From: Terriglobia bacterium | Lineage (GTDB): Bacteria > Acidobacteriota > Terriglobia > Terriglobales > Acidobacteriaceae | Assembly (NCBI GenBank): GCA_020072645.1 | Contig: JAIQGK010000009.1 | Span: 62,001-126,000, forward strand | DNA length: 64,000 nucleotides | Direction of reading: 5' to 3' | Part shown: in pieces, positions 41,735 to 50,825 of the stretch | Layout: each line of letters opens with the position of its first letter | Position numbering within the stretch: position 1 is the first letter of the stretch | Program-made: the position numbers and the translations under genes | Notes under the pieces: generated by a model | The model's database searches: none | What the model was told of the DNA's origin: nothing | The model's input: only the letters and a program-made list of their open reading frames with translations

Positions 41735-42817
41735 ATGAATACAAGTTTTGATCTGAACCGGTGCCCTTTAATTGTGATCTGGGAAACCACGCAGGCCTGC
41801 GATCTTGCTTGTTGTCACTGCCGTGCCTGTGCGCAGTCAAAACGTCACCCTCTGGAATTGACAACCATGGAAGCGGAGAAGCTGATTCGCGATGTCGCAG
41901 ACCTGAAGCCTCCAATCTTCATTCTGACCGGCGGCGATCCTTTGAAACGCTCTGACATCTTTTATCTGGTCCGCAGGGCCGTCGCCCATGGTCTGAAGCC
42001 GGCAATGACGCCCAGCGCCACACCGCTGCTGACGCGCGAAGCCATTGCCGACTTGAAGCGCGCCCATCTCTCCAGAATGGCAGTGAGTCTTGACGGCGCA
42101 AGTCCGGAATTGCACGACGCCTTTCGCGGCGTTTCCGGCTCATTTGCGCGGACACTGGAAGCAATCCACTGGGCCAATGAGTTCGGTCTTCCCATCCAGG
42201 TGAACACCAGTATTTCCAAACGGAACATAGGTGACCTGGAGAACATGGCGAACCTGCTGAAACAGTTCAAGCTGGTGCTCTGGAGCGCCTTCTTTCTGGT
42301 TCCGACCGGGCGCGCTCAGATGGCCGACATGCTTTCTGCCGACGAAGTAGAGCAGACATTCGCAACGCTGTATCGTTTCTCTAAGGAATTGCCTTTTAAG
42401 GTAAAGACAACTGAAGCGCAGCATTATCGCCGTTACATTATCCAGCAACGGCTCAAAAGCAAGGGACAAAATCCATTTGCAGCCGGAGAGAATGGATGGG
42501 AGAAGACCGTACCGGGACTCTTGCCGATCAATGATGGCAAGGGATTTGTCTTTGTCTCACATACCGGTGAAGTGTGTCCCAGCGGCTTCTTGCCAGTCTC
42601 TGCGGGCAACGTGCGCGTGGACAGCCTGACGGAAATCTATCGCAATTCTCCGGTGCTGACTGCATTGCGCGACACCTCCAATTTGCAGGGCAAGTGCGGC
42701 GTCTGCGAATTCAAGGAAATCTGCGGCGGTTCGCGCGCCCGTGCTTATGCGGTGACCGGAAATATGTTTGCTGAAGATCCCTGCTGCAACTACGTTCCTC
42801 AAGCACTGCATCGCTGA
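41735..42817 (+). CDS. Radical-SAM/SPASM protein (NirJ/AhbD-like, TIGR04053-like)
   Basis: A 360-residue radical-SAM enzyme. The CxxxCxxC cluster is C22, C26, C29 (ACDLACCHC), followed by ILTGGDPLKR and the core barrel. The C-terminus has a SPASM-type auxiliary cluster region (GEVCPSGFLPVSAGNVRVD, GKCGVCEFKEICGGSRARAY, FAEDPCC). Such proteins act on heme precursors (NirJ, AhbD) or on peptides; the SPASM domain leaves both open. No precursor peptide is seen, and the neighbouring multiheme cytochrome with shared CRP-like sites favours a heme or respiratory role. ATG 41735 is nine bases from AAGGA; GTG 41729 is the alternative. Confidence 0.82.
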   Translation: MNTSFDLNRCPLIVIWETTQACDLACCHCRACAQSKRHPLELTTMEAEKLIRDVADLKPPIFILTGGDPLKRSDIFYLVRRAVAHGLKPAMTPSATPLLTREAIADLKRAHLSRMAVSLDGASPELHDAFRGVSGSFARTLEAIHWANEFGLPIQVNTSISKRNIGDLENMANLLKQFKLVLWSAFFLVPTGRAQMADMLSADEVEQTFATLYRFSKELPFKVKTTEAQHYRRYIIQQRLKSKGQNPFAAGENGWEKTVPGLLPINDGKGFVFVSHTGEVCPSGFLPVSAGNVRVDSLTEIYRNSPVLTALRDTSNLQGKCGVCEFKEICGGSRARAYAVTGNMFAEDPCCNYVPQALHR

Positions 42818-43035
42818 GACGTGCGAACCATTTGCGGCGCCACTTAATTCTTCTGGATTAGGTCATCTCTTTCATCAGAGACACGGAATAAATCTCAATT
42901 CCGCAGCTCTCGTTTCTTGCACTGCTTAATACCAACGAGGCAAACCCGTGGCAACGCAGGTGATCTAAGTCTTTAGCGCTGCTTTAACTCTTCTTAAGGC
43001 CTGGAGATAAAGGCCAAAAACCAGGAGGAACGTAC

Positions 43036-43587
43036 ATGAAAAAAATATCTTTGATTACAGCAATTCTGTTGTTGTCGGCGGTTTGGGCTGTGGCGCAAAC
43101 CTCGCCAAGCAGCTCGTCTCCATCAACAACACCAGACACAAGCTCGCAAACGTCTCCATCGTCCACCTCACCCAGCCAACAACCGGCGACTCCAGATACC
43201 AGCTCAACCACGACCCAGACCACCACGACGCAAACCACCCAGACCTCAAACAATAGCAATTCCATTGAGGGCTGTCTGAGTGGCTCGGCTGGCAACTGGA
43301 CGTTGACAGATCAGACTGGTAAAACATGGCAACTTGCCGGCGACACTTCAAAACTGAGCGACCACGTTGGTCATCAGATTCGCATTATGGGAACGGACAA
43401 TAGCAGTTCAGCTTCCAGCAGCGGCAGCAGTTCGCCCAGCTCCAGCAGCGGCAGCATGGGCAGCTCAACCAATTCCAGCAGCGGCTCCAGTGCAACCGGA
43501 GCAGGCTCCTCTTCCGGATCTCAACCAACGTTTACGGTACAGAAAGTAAAAATGATTTCGAGCACGTGCTCGACCACCAGCAAGTAA
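43036..43587 (+). CDS. Secreted Ser/Thr-rich DUF5818-like protein
   Basis: A 183-residue protein: signal peptide (KKISLITAILLLSAVWAVAQ), a ~55-residue Ser/Thr/Pro/Gln linker, a small folded core (SIEGCLSGSAGNWTLTDQTG, TWQLAGDTSKLSDHVGHQIR) that resembles the OB-like DUF5818 domain, then a ~60-residue Ser/Gly linker and a short strand with a second Cys. The two folded-part Cys (CLSG and STCST) may form a disulfide. GGAGGAACGTAC gives a strong SD before ATG 43036. Small secreted proteins of this kind are common in Acidobacteriota; the role is unknown. Confidence 0.75.
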   Translation: MKKISLITAILLLSAVWAVAQTSPSSSSPSTTPDTSSQTSPSSTSPSQQPATPDTSSTTTQTTTTQTTQTSNNSNSIEGCLSGSAGNWTLTDQTGKTWQLAGDTSKLSDHVGHQIRIMGTDNSSSASSSGSSSPSSSSGSMGSSTNSSSGSSATGAGSSSGSQPTFTVQKVKMISSTCSTTSK

Positions 43588-43612
43588 CTAGGGAATCGCA
43601 AGAAACGAGCAG

Positions 43613-43644
43613 CCCCTGCGCCAAGGCGCGGGGGTTTTCTTTTT
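43613..43644 (+). terminator. Rho-independent terminator
   Basis: CCCCTGCGCC (43613-43622) pairs with GGCGCGGGGG (43625-43634), with one G-T wobble, followed by TTTTCTTTTT. It lies 26 bp after the DUF5818-like gene stop. Confidence 0.85.
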
Positions 43645-43658
43645 GTCGAGGATACAAA

Positions 43659-44792
43659 CTAGGGATTCACGTGCAGACGGCCATCGCGTAAGACAGTGCA
43701 TTTTCTGTTACGCCAGACAATCTTGTCACCCACAAAGCCGCTGATCCATACAAAGAAACCGATGACATCTTGCACCGGCAGCAACCACCATTGTTTTTGC
43801 GTGACCGGATCGTGAACAATGTTGCGGGCAGTGGCCCAAGCCGCGGACCCGCGCAGAATCATAGTTAGAAACAACACTGGCCAGGCGGGCGGGTAGGCAG
43901 CGCACAGCAAAAGCGCCAGAGGCAGCGGATAAGTGAATATCTGTCCCCAATAGCCCAGCGGACGCGAGCGGCGCGTGCTGCGTGCCCAGCGCATACGGTG
44001 TCCCAGGTTAGCCATCATGCTCTGGCTTCCAATGCGGTGTTCAATCACGTATGACGAGAATAAAACACCATGCCCCAGTTGGGCAGCGCGCTGGCCAATC
44101 ACAAAATCTTCTGCCAGAAACTCCTGCAGATAGCCAAAACCACCCATATCGTCAAGCACGCGGCGGCGGACAGCTACGGTGCAGCCCAGCGCGAAACGCA
44201 TACCCTCAATCATGCGCGCGACCAACACTCCACCCAGAAGTTCCGTATTCATTCCAATCGCTTCCAAACGCGACCACAAACTCTTTCCCGGAACCGCGCG
44301 GTAAGGGCAGCTGATCAGTCCGATGTGATTGTCCTGAAGCTCCTGGGCTAGATGAGAGAGCAGGCTGGGTGTCACGCGGACATCACTGTCACTCATTACC
44401 AGTACGTCGTAATTCGCTTCACGAACCATGCGATTCAAACTGAATGCCTTGGCATTGGGGATGGGAGACTCTCCCGTAATGATGAGCCGCGCGCTGATTC
44501 GTCCGCTAAATTCGGCGATGATGTTTTCCGCCACGGCCACGGCCGGGTCGTCCTGGCGATGGACGCCAAACAAAACTTCGTATTCGGGATAATCCTGCAC
44601 CATGAAGCTGCGCAGATTTTCTTCCAAGCCATCGTCATGACCGCAGAGGGGCTTAAGAACACTGATAGGCGGGTTGTTTCCGGGGGAAGGCAGAGTAGTC
44701 GACAAAAACCGCCGCGTGGCAACAAGAATTAGGACGCAGTAAACGAGTGAGCCGGTAAGCAGAACCGCCAATGCCGTTGCAAGGATTACCAT
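43659..44792 (-). CDS. hpnI: Family 2 glycosyltransferase, HpnI / ceramide glucosyltransferase-like
   Basis: A 377-residue membrane glycosyltransferase. N-terminal helix; SVLKPLCGHDDGLEENLRSF, the CGT/HpnI signature; VLVMSDSDVRV with the DxD-type metal site; FLAEDFVIGQRAAQLGHGVL; and RMRWARSTR as the (Q/R)xxRW motif; then three C-terminal helices. In hopanoid producers HpnI transfers N-acetylglucosamine to bacteriohopanetetrol, but ceramide-type substrates are possible. The gene overlaps the ArnT-like gene by 7 nt, so both act in one lipid or surface-glycan route. No squalene-hopene cyclase lies in the window, so hpnI is a best guess. Confidence 0.8.
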   Translation of the reverse strand: MVILATALAVLLTGSLVYCVLILVATRRFLSTTLPSPGNNPPISVLKPLCGHDDGLEENLRSFMVQDYPEYEVLFGVHRQDDPAVAVAENIIAEFSGRISARLIITGESPIPNAKAFSLNRMVREANYDVLVMSDSDVRVTPSLLSHLAQELQDNHIGLISCPYRAVPGKSLWSRLEAIGMNTELLGGVLVARMIEGMRFALGCTVAVRRRVLDDMGGFGYLQEFLAEDFVIGQRAAQLGHGVLFSSYVIEHRIGSQSMMANLGHRMRWARSTRRSRPLGYWGQIFTYPLPLALLLCAAYPPAWPVLFLTMILRGSAAWATARNIVHDPVTQKQWWLLPVQDVIGFFVWISGFVGDKIVWRNRKCTVLRDGRLHVNP

Positions 44793-46669
44793 AACGCGGG
44801 TTTGTTCTCCATGTGGGAGCCATCCGCAGTTTCGCCGGAAAGGCCATTGGTAAAAAGAAATTTGCCGCCACTTTCAGCAATCTGGTGGAACTGCGCGGGG
44901 CCGGCCAGGGCGCTCAGATGAGCGAGCCCGCTGCTGTCAGTGACCAGATAATAGCGAATTGTACCTGACCAGAGCCTCTTAAAGGCAGCGTCATCGATAA
45001 AAACAGGGGGGGAACCCGGCGCGTAAGAGCCATATTCAAGGTTATTGACACGCCCATTCAGCAGCAAAGCGCTCTTATTCGAATAAAACATAACTGAAGA
45101 AAAAGGATAATATGCGCCATCCACAATCAATTGTCCTGAGGGGGAATGGAGCAGCGCCTCGGCTATTGGTCGGGAAGAGAGATAAGGATCGAAGACTACA
45201 AGCGCCATCCGGCTCGCGTGTAAGAACAAAACCATCATCGCGGCCAGCGCTATGAATGCGCGGCGTCCACGGAGCCAGCCGCCTGCAGCACCGACTAGAA
45301 ACGCCATGCCCGCGAGTATGAGTGGAGCCCGCAGATAAGCGAATGACTGGAGCGTCAGGTCGCCCATGTGTCCAAGCGAAAGCGTGTAAGACTCAGGATG
45401 CTGCTGCAGGGCGCTGGAGATGTCGCCTGTGACGGGAACATGGCGAACGGCGAATAAGATTGCCCCAATCACCGCCGCAGCCGCGGTTGAAATCAACGCT
45501 ATTGTCCTGCTGCCTGCCGTGATGAGTTTTACTTCGCTATCCATTGCACAACCGAGCAGGAGCGCAAGCGCGGGATAGATCGGCATGGAATAGTATTCCT
45601 GCGTGGTGGAGAAGGTGAAAAACAGCATCAGAAATCCGGCCCAGCAGAGCGCGAGCAGGCGCGTGCGGCCGGCGCGATCTAGCGGCCTGTAGTTCAGTCT
45701 GACCGCCGCGGGCAAATAGGCGCTCCAGGGAAAGAGCCAGAGCAGATTCAGCAGCCAGAATGCCAGCCGGGGCACGGTGTTGTAGTCGCGCGGATAGCGC
45801 AGGTTTAAGAACCGTAATAGATGTTCATTGAAAAAATAGAACCAGAAGAAGCCGTGATATTCGCCGGGACCGCTGTGCATGCTGAAGTTGAAATAAGGCG
45901 GCATGCGCAATGTGGCCAGGACATGCCACGGCGCGGCGATGAGCAGCAAAATCAGGATTGTGGTGAGCGGGTGCAGGCGACGCCAGGTCTCGCGCCGAAA
46001 AAGCTGGCGCGTAATCGCCAGGTAGACCAATACTCCCCCTACAGGAACAACCAGCGCGAGCAACCCTTTCAACAGAACACCCACGCCCAGTGCAACGCCG
46101 ATCAAAGCAGTCCATCGGCGCGAATGGAGTTCTATTCCGTCTTCATTCATGGCGCGCTGGAATGCCATGAAACAAACGGTGATCGCAAGCGTGAGCATTA
46201 CATCGGGAATCAGAATACGAGTAAAAAGGAAGAGACCGATCGACGTTGCCAAAGCCAGTCCGGCATAGAAACCGGCGCGGCGACTGAAGGCCCACGCTCC
46301 GTAGCGTGCCGTGGCAAAGCAGAGAAGGACCGCAGCCAGAGCGGTGGGAATACGCGCCACCCAATCATGAACGCCCATTACGAGATAACAAATGGCAATG
46401 AGCCAATAAGGTAACGGCGCTTTTTCCATGTATGGTACGCCGTCCAAATGAGCGATGACCCAGTCGCCTGACTGGACCATATTGCGCGCCATCTGGCCGT
46501 GAACGGCGTCAACATCGTCCATTAAGGCGGGCGGAGAAATGATGCAACCAAAAAAGACAACAGCGGCCAAAATGAGCAGCACGATTTCATAATGCCGCCG
46601 CAGAGTTAACTGCTGAGCCGCAGGAACATTGATTGCTGATTCATCCTGCTGGGACGCGAGTTCTTTCAC
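44786..46669 (-). CDS. ArnT/PMT-type polyprenyl-phosphate glycosyltransferase
   Basis: A 627-residue integral membrane GT-C enzyme with ~11-12 helices. The first periplasmic loop carries the catalytic acidic motif (LMDDVDAVHGQMARNMVQS, VIAHLDGVPYMEKAPLPYW) characteristic of ArnT-like dolichyl/undecaprenyl-phosphate-sugar transferases, and a soluble C-terminal domain follows (PIAEALLHSPSGQLIVDGAY). It transfers a sugar from a lipid carrier to lipid A, a hopanoid or a glycan; which one cannot be told. It is first in a two-gene operon with the HpnI-like gene. Confidence 0.85.
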   Translation of the reverse strand: MKELASQQDESAINVPAAQQLTLRRHYEIVLLILAAVVFFGCIISPPALMDDVDAVHGQMARNMVQSGDWVIAHLDGVPYMEKAPLPYWLIAICYLVMGVHDWVARIPTALAAVLLCFATARYGAWAFSRRAGFYAGLALATSIGLFLFTRILIPDVMLTLAITVCFMAFQRAMNEDGIELHSRRWTALIGVALGVGVLLKGLLALVVPVGGVLVYLAITRQLFRRETWRRLHPLTTILILLLIAAPWHVLATLRMPPYFNFSMHSGPGEYHGFFWFYFFNEHLLRFLNLRYPRDYNTVPRLAFWLLNLLWLFPWSAYLPAAVRLNYRPLDRAGRTRLLALCWAGFLMLFFTFSTTQEYYSMPIYPALALLLGCAMDSEVKLITAGSRTIALISTAAAAVIGAILFAVRHVPVTGDISSALQQHPESYTLSLGHMGDLTLQSFAYLRAPLILAGMAFLVGAAGGWLRGRRAFIALAAMMVLFLHASRMALVVFDPYLSSRPIAEALLHSPSGQLIVDGAYYPFSSVMFYSNKSALLLNGRVNNLEYGSYAPGSPPVFIDDAAFKRLWSGTIRYYLVTDSSGLAHLSALAGPAQFHQIAESGGKFLFTNGLSGETADGSHMENKPALW

Positions 46670-47139
46670 CGGAGAAATACTGCCATCCCTCCTATCTTAC
46701 CTGTTGCGAATCGATCATCGCTTGCATGGAAAGTCTTGCTCCCGTCGAAAAGCGCATGCGCCCGAAATGAATACCTGTATAGAGTAAAAATTCATTCCGG
46801 TAAGCACTTTTAACTGATCACAGCGGAGTTTAAACATATAAATTGTAAAAAACTGTAAACCGTATTTGAGAGGGCAATGACCTTTGGTCTGATCCGGACG
46901 TGCCGATCTCCGAGCTCGCAACCCGGGCGCGTTAACTCTTTTTGGGCTAAGAAACGTAAAGGTTGCACCACAACACCAGTTCAGACGTAAGATGATCTCG
47001 TTGGCGTGAGATGTGCCATTTCGACGGGAAATGGCAATTCGGGACCCGCTACCTACCGCAACATTTCCACGGTAGCAGTGTTCCTGTTTTCAGCACCAGA
47101 AACGCGTGGCCGGCGTAAGGACATCACTGGAGTTTCGAC
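46670..47139. other. 470-bp divergent intergenic region with leader hairpins
   Basis: The part near 47140 folds well on the plus strand. TGCCATTTC (47014-47022) pairs with GAAATGGCA (47028-47036), and TACCG/CGGTA forms a second hairpin about 20 nt further on. These precede the start at 47140 by ~100 nt and may form a structured leader. The rest is AT-rich and should hold both promoters. No gene or known RNA class is seen. Confidence 0.4.
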
Positions 47140-47844
47140 ATGACCCTGTTGAAACGAAGAATAGCGGGAGCACTGGCGGTAATCAGCGTAGCTTCACTGA
47201 TTACATTTCTCCAGGTTGAAGCCAATCACGAAACCGACGACCAGATTGGCGAAGAAGCAATATGGAAAGCCAGCCCTGAAGACCTGAGCGCGATCAGCCA
47301 AGCCTGTAAAATGACCGATGCCTCGCGATATGGCGATTGCTTTATTGACCAGATGGGCGAGTACGCATCGTCTAACGCTGTAGCGTTCACGCAGATGCTG
47401 GCATCACAAAAGTCCTCGCGTCTGGGATATCTAACCGGCTCGCGCGAATACGGACTCGTGGACCTTGGATACGTGGTATATCCCGGAACCCAGAAATTGC
47501 ACCAGGGATGGATGCTGTTGAACGGAATGCCCGCGCTGATCAATCTGGATGATGTTACCGCGCTGCCGAAAGCAGCAATGGAAAAAGACGCTCAATACGC
47601 CGCTCTGCTCAGGAGCCATCCCCAGATGCAATTGGCGATAAATGATGAACAGCGCAAAGAGGCCACAGCGCCCCAAATTGAACGGCTGCCCAGCGAAGGA
47701 GAAAGGTTCGCAGTTCCCTACTCACTCCAGGATCCTTGTGCTGGGTGCGCTCCGCTGGCGCAAGCCATCTTTGGCTTTGACTTTAATGACGCAGGCAAAT
47801 TCATGGGCATAAAATTTCTGAGGGTTGAAAAATTCAATCCGTAA
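47140..47844 (+). CDS. Secreted or membrane-anchored hypothetical protein
   Basis: A 234-residue protein with an N-terminal hydrophobic segment (IAGALAVISVASLITFLQV) that is a signal peptide or anchor, and a soluble region with four Cys: CKMTDASRYGDCF (a possible loop disulfide) and DPCAGCAPL near the end. Other landmarks: GLVDLGYVVYPGTQKLHQG and FGFDFNDAGKFMGIKFLRVE. No family is recognised. It stands alone between a long leader and a palindrome that may end its transcript. Confidence 0.65.
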   Translation: MTLLKRRIAGALAVISVASLITFLQVEANHETDDQIGEEAIWKASPEDLSAISQACKMTDASRYGDCFIDQMGEYASSNAVAFTQMLASQKSSRLGYLTGSREYGLVDLGYVVYPGTQKLHQGWMLLNGMPALINLDDVTALPKAAMEKDAQYAALLRSHPQMQLAINDEQRKEATAPQIERLPSEGERFAVPYSLQDPCAGCAPLAQAIFGFDFNDAGKFMGIKFLRVEKFNP

Positions 47845-47874
47845 CGCCGGCATCGGTAGAAGGCTATCCTTTCC

Positions 47875-47908
47875 AGGATGTGAGATTTCTCACATCCTTT
47901 ATTTTTTG
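47875..47908 (+). promoter_or_regulatory. CRP-like operator and/or terminator palindrome (site 3)
   Basis: A perfect palindrome with 11-bp arms (47875-47885 and 47888-47898) contains TGTGAGATTTCTCACA (47879-47894), a perfect TGTGA-N6-TCACA core, centred 60 bp before the Pat-like gene. It is followed by TTTATTTTTTG, so it can also act as the intrinsic terminator of the gene ending at 47844. Both uses may apply. In E. coli the pat (yfiQ) gene is CRP-activated, which favours the operator reading. Confidence 0.68.
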
Positions 47909-47946
47909 CGGCTGGTAGGCTGGTCTTCAACAGAAGTTGGGGACCA

Positions 47947-50697
47947 ATGAGTAGTAATCTAGTAGACCTAATGCCAACATTGCCGGGAACAGACCAGCGG
48001 GGGCACGAATCCACGATACCTTCGTGGCCGCCGAGCCCACTGGCGCCAATCTTCCATCCCAGGACCGTAGCCGTCATCGGCGCCACGGAAAAGCCTGCCA
48101 GCGTGGGCCGCACTGTACTGCGCAACCTGATGGAGCAACCTTCCGGCGCGACTATTTTTCCCATCAACCCGCATCGCCCAAACGTGCTGGGAATTCGCTG
48201 CTATCCCAATATCGCATCAATCGGGGAGCAGGTTGACCTGGCCATTGTGGTTACCCCGGCAGCAACTGTCCCTGACGTGTTGCAGGAATGCGTGGCTGCC
48301 GGAGTGCGCAGCGCCATCGTCATTTCAGCCGGCTTTGCCGAACTGGGTGCCGACGGTAGAGCGCTGGAGAGCAAGATTCGCCAGGTGCTGGCGTCAGGAC
48401 ATCTGCGGCTGATTGGACCGAACTGCGTTGGCGTAATGAATCCGCGCACGGGACTGAACGCGACGTTTGCGCAGTCCAATGCCCTGCCCGGCAATATCGC
48501 TTTTTTGAGCCAGAGCGGCGCGCTTTGCACCGCCGTGCTGGACTGGAGCCGCAGAGAGAACGTTGGATTTAGCGGCGTGGTTTCAGTGGGGTCGATGCTG
48601 GACGTGAGTTGGGGCGACCTGATCTATCACTACGGCGATGACGCTTATACCTCGAGCATTCTGATTTACATGGAATCCATTCGCGACGCGCGCAGCTTTC
48701 TCTCCGCGGCGCGCGAAGTTTCACTGCGCAAGCCAATTATCGTGATCAAGCCCGGGCGCACAGAAGCGGCACGAAAAGCCGCGGCGTCGCATACGGGATC
48801 GATGACTGGATCGGATGAAGTATTTGAGGCTGCGTTTCGTCGCGCCGGGATTCTACGGGTGGCCAGTATCGGTGAGCTGTTTGATATGGCCGAGGTCCTA
48901 AGCAAGCAACCAAGACCCCACGGCCCACGGCTGGCAGTAGTTACCAATGCGGGCGGTGCTGGTGTGCTGGCAGTGGACGCGCTGCTGGCAAGCGGCGGAC
49001 AATTGGCAACGCTTTCACAAGACACGCAGGAAACACTCAATAAATTATTGCCGGCGGCGTGGAGCCATTCCAATCCGGTGGACACGCTGGGCGACTGCCT
49101 TCCGGAAATGTATGCCAAAGCACTACAAGCGGTAGCAGATGATCCCAACTGCGATGCTGTGCTCTCAATTCTTGCTCCGCAGGGGATGACCGAACCGGAG
49201 CAGGCGGCGGGTCTAGTGCGCAAGGCCGCAGAAACGATCAAGAAGCCGCTGATTGCAAGCTGGATGGGCGGCAGCCGCATGCAGCTTGCAGCCAACGTGT
49301 TGAATGAGGCCAGAATTCCCACGTTTGAATATCCTGACGCGGCCGCTCGAAGCTTTGCCTACATGTGGCGCTACACTTCGTACCTTCAGGCGCTCTATGA
49401 AACGCCGGTATTCGCCGGTGACCTTCCCGAAGATGGTCCGCGACGCGTGGCGGAAATTATCGCCAGCGCGGTGGCGAAGAATCGCACGATACTGACCGAG
49501 CATGAATCCAAGCAGGTGCTTGCGGCTTATGAGTTGCCGGTTACGCCTTCCAGGCTGGCATTTTCGGTAGACGAAGCGGTTGCAGCAGCGGAAAAGATCG
49601 GCTATCCCGTGGTGCTCAAGCTTAATTCTGAGATCGTTACACACAAATCCGATCGCGGCGGAGTGCATTTGAACTTGAAAGACGCAAGCGCAGTACAGTC
49701 GGCTTTCGCGCAGATTCAGGCCACTTTTGGCGAGGGCAGCTTCCAGGGAGTGACGGTCCAGCCGATGGTCAGCACAGCGGGCTACGAATTGATTCTGGGT
49801 AGCTCCACTGATCCGCAGTTTGGGCCGGTGCTGGTGTTTGGCCTGGGCGGCCAACTGGTAGAAGTATTGCGCGACAATGCGCACGCCCTGCCGCCACTCA
49901 CCACCACTCTGGCGCGCCGCATGATGGAGAATACCCGCATCCTGCAAGCGCTAAAAGGCGTTCGCGGACGCAAGCCCGTTGACCTGGAAAAGCTGGAGGA
50001 ACTGCTGGTCCGCTTTAGTGAACTAGTGGTGGAGAACCCCCGCATTGCTGACATTGAAATCAATCCGCTACTGGCCAGCGACGAAGGATTCATAGCGCTG
50101 GATGCCAGAGTGATCCTGCATCCGGCGACAATGCGGGATGCGGAACTGCCGCGCCCGGCGATCCGTCCTTATCCCAGCCAGTACATTTCCAACTGGGAAT
50201 CGCAGGATGGCACCAGCTTTACGCTGCGGCCGATTCGCCCCGATGATGAACCGCTGATGGTGGATTTCCATCACCAACTTTCAGAGAACAGTGTTTACAT
50301 GCGATTTTTCCTGCCGTTGAAACTCGACTTCCGCGTTTCCCATGAGCGGCTCTTCACCAAGTGCTTTATTGATTACGAGCGCGAGATCGGGTTGGTGGCG
50401 GAATACGCCGACGAAGAAGGCGCGCGGCGTATTGCCGGTATCGCGCGGCTGATCCGCAAGCACTCTGACAACAGCGCCGAGGTGGCGTTCCTGATCGCGG
50501 ACAAATTCCAGAACCGCGGGCTGGGCACGCACATGCTGGATACCACGATCCAGATTGCGCGCAAGGAAGGTATTGCAACGCTGGAGGGAGCTACGCTTTC
50601 CGACAATTTCAACATGAAAGACATGTTCATCAAGGCCGGTTTCCGCTTCGCCCCTCCTGAAGACGGAGTGGCCACGGCGGAATTGCAGTTAAAATAG
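47947..50697 (+). CDS. ADP-forming acyl-CoA synthetase / GNAT acetyltransferase fusion (Pat-like)
   Basis: A 916-residue protein. An N-terminal acyl-CoA synthetase (NDP-forming) alpha part ([54 protein letters not shown]) is followed by the beta part with ATP-grasp ([39 protein letters not shown]), and a C-terminal GNAT domain (about residues 755-916: [38 protein letters not shown]). It resembles the Pat/YfiQ protein lysine acetyltransferase, whose synthetase part is inactive for lack of the active-site His. Here His282 is retained ([10 protein letters not shown]), so acyl-CoA/ADP chemistry may be intact. The CRP-like site upstream agrees with Pat control in enterics. Confidence 0.87.
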   Translation: MSSNLVDLMPTLPGTDQRGHESTIPSWPPSPLAPIFHPRTVAVIGATEKPASVGRTVLRNLMEQPSGATIFPINPHRPNVLGIRCYPNIASIGEQVDLAIVVTPAATVPDVLQECVAAGVRSAIVISAGFAELGADGRALESKIRQVLASGHLRLIGPNCVGVMNPRTGLNATFAQSNALPGNIAFLSQSGALCTAVLDWSRRENVGFSGVVSVGSMLDVSWGDLIYHYGDDAYTSSILIYMESIRDARSFLSAAREVSLRKPIIVIKPGRTEAARKAAASHTGSMTGSDEVFEAAFRRAGILRVASIGELFDMAEVLSKQPRPHGPRLAVVTNAGGAGVLAVDALLASGGQLATLSQDTQETLNKLLPAAWSHSNPVDTLGDCLPEMYAKALQAVADDPNCDAVLSILAPQGMTEPEQAAGLVRKAAETIKKPLIASWMGGSRMQLAANVLNEARIPTFEYPDAAARSFAYMWRYTSYLQALYETPVFAGDLPEDGPRRVAEIIASAVAKNRTILTEHESKQVLAAYELPVTPSRLAFSVDEAVAAAEKIGYPVVLKLNSEIVTHKSDRGGVHLNLKDASAVQSAFAQIQATFGEGSFQGVTVQPMVSTAGYELILGSSTDPQFGPVLVFGLGGQLVEVLRDNAHALPPLTTTLARRMMENTRILQALKGVRGRKPVDLEKLEELLVRFSELVVENPRIADIEINPLLASDEGFIALDARVILHPATMRDAELPRPAIRPYPSQYISNWESQDGTSFTLRPIRPDDEPLMVDFHHQLSENSVYMRFFLPLKLDFRVSHERLFTKCFIDYEREIGLVAEYADEEGARRIAGIARLIRKHSDNSAEVAFLIADKFQNRGLGTHMLDTTIQIARKEGIATLEGATLSDNFNMKDMFIKAGFRFAPPEDGVATAELQLK

Positions 50698-50759
50698 CCC
50701 CAAAAACCGCGCCAAAGCTATATTTCTGGCGATGATTCGCGGGACTGGCCAATGGTACG

Positions 50760-50775
50760 TGTGAGGACAATCACA
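50760..50775. promoter_or_regulatory. CRP/FNR-family operator, TGTGA-N6-TCACA (site 4)
   Basis: TGTGAGGACAATCACA is a perfect core centred 58 bp before the ATG of the HdeD-like gene. A TATAAC (50803-50808) downstream could be the -10 hexamer. It is the fourth perfect copy in 10 kb. Confidence 0.7.
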
Positions 50776-50825
50776 TCCATGAATTGATCCGCAGCGCACA
50801 CTTATAACAGCGAGGGAGGCGGAAT

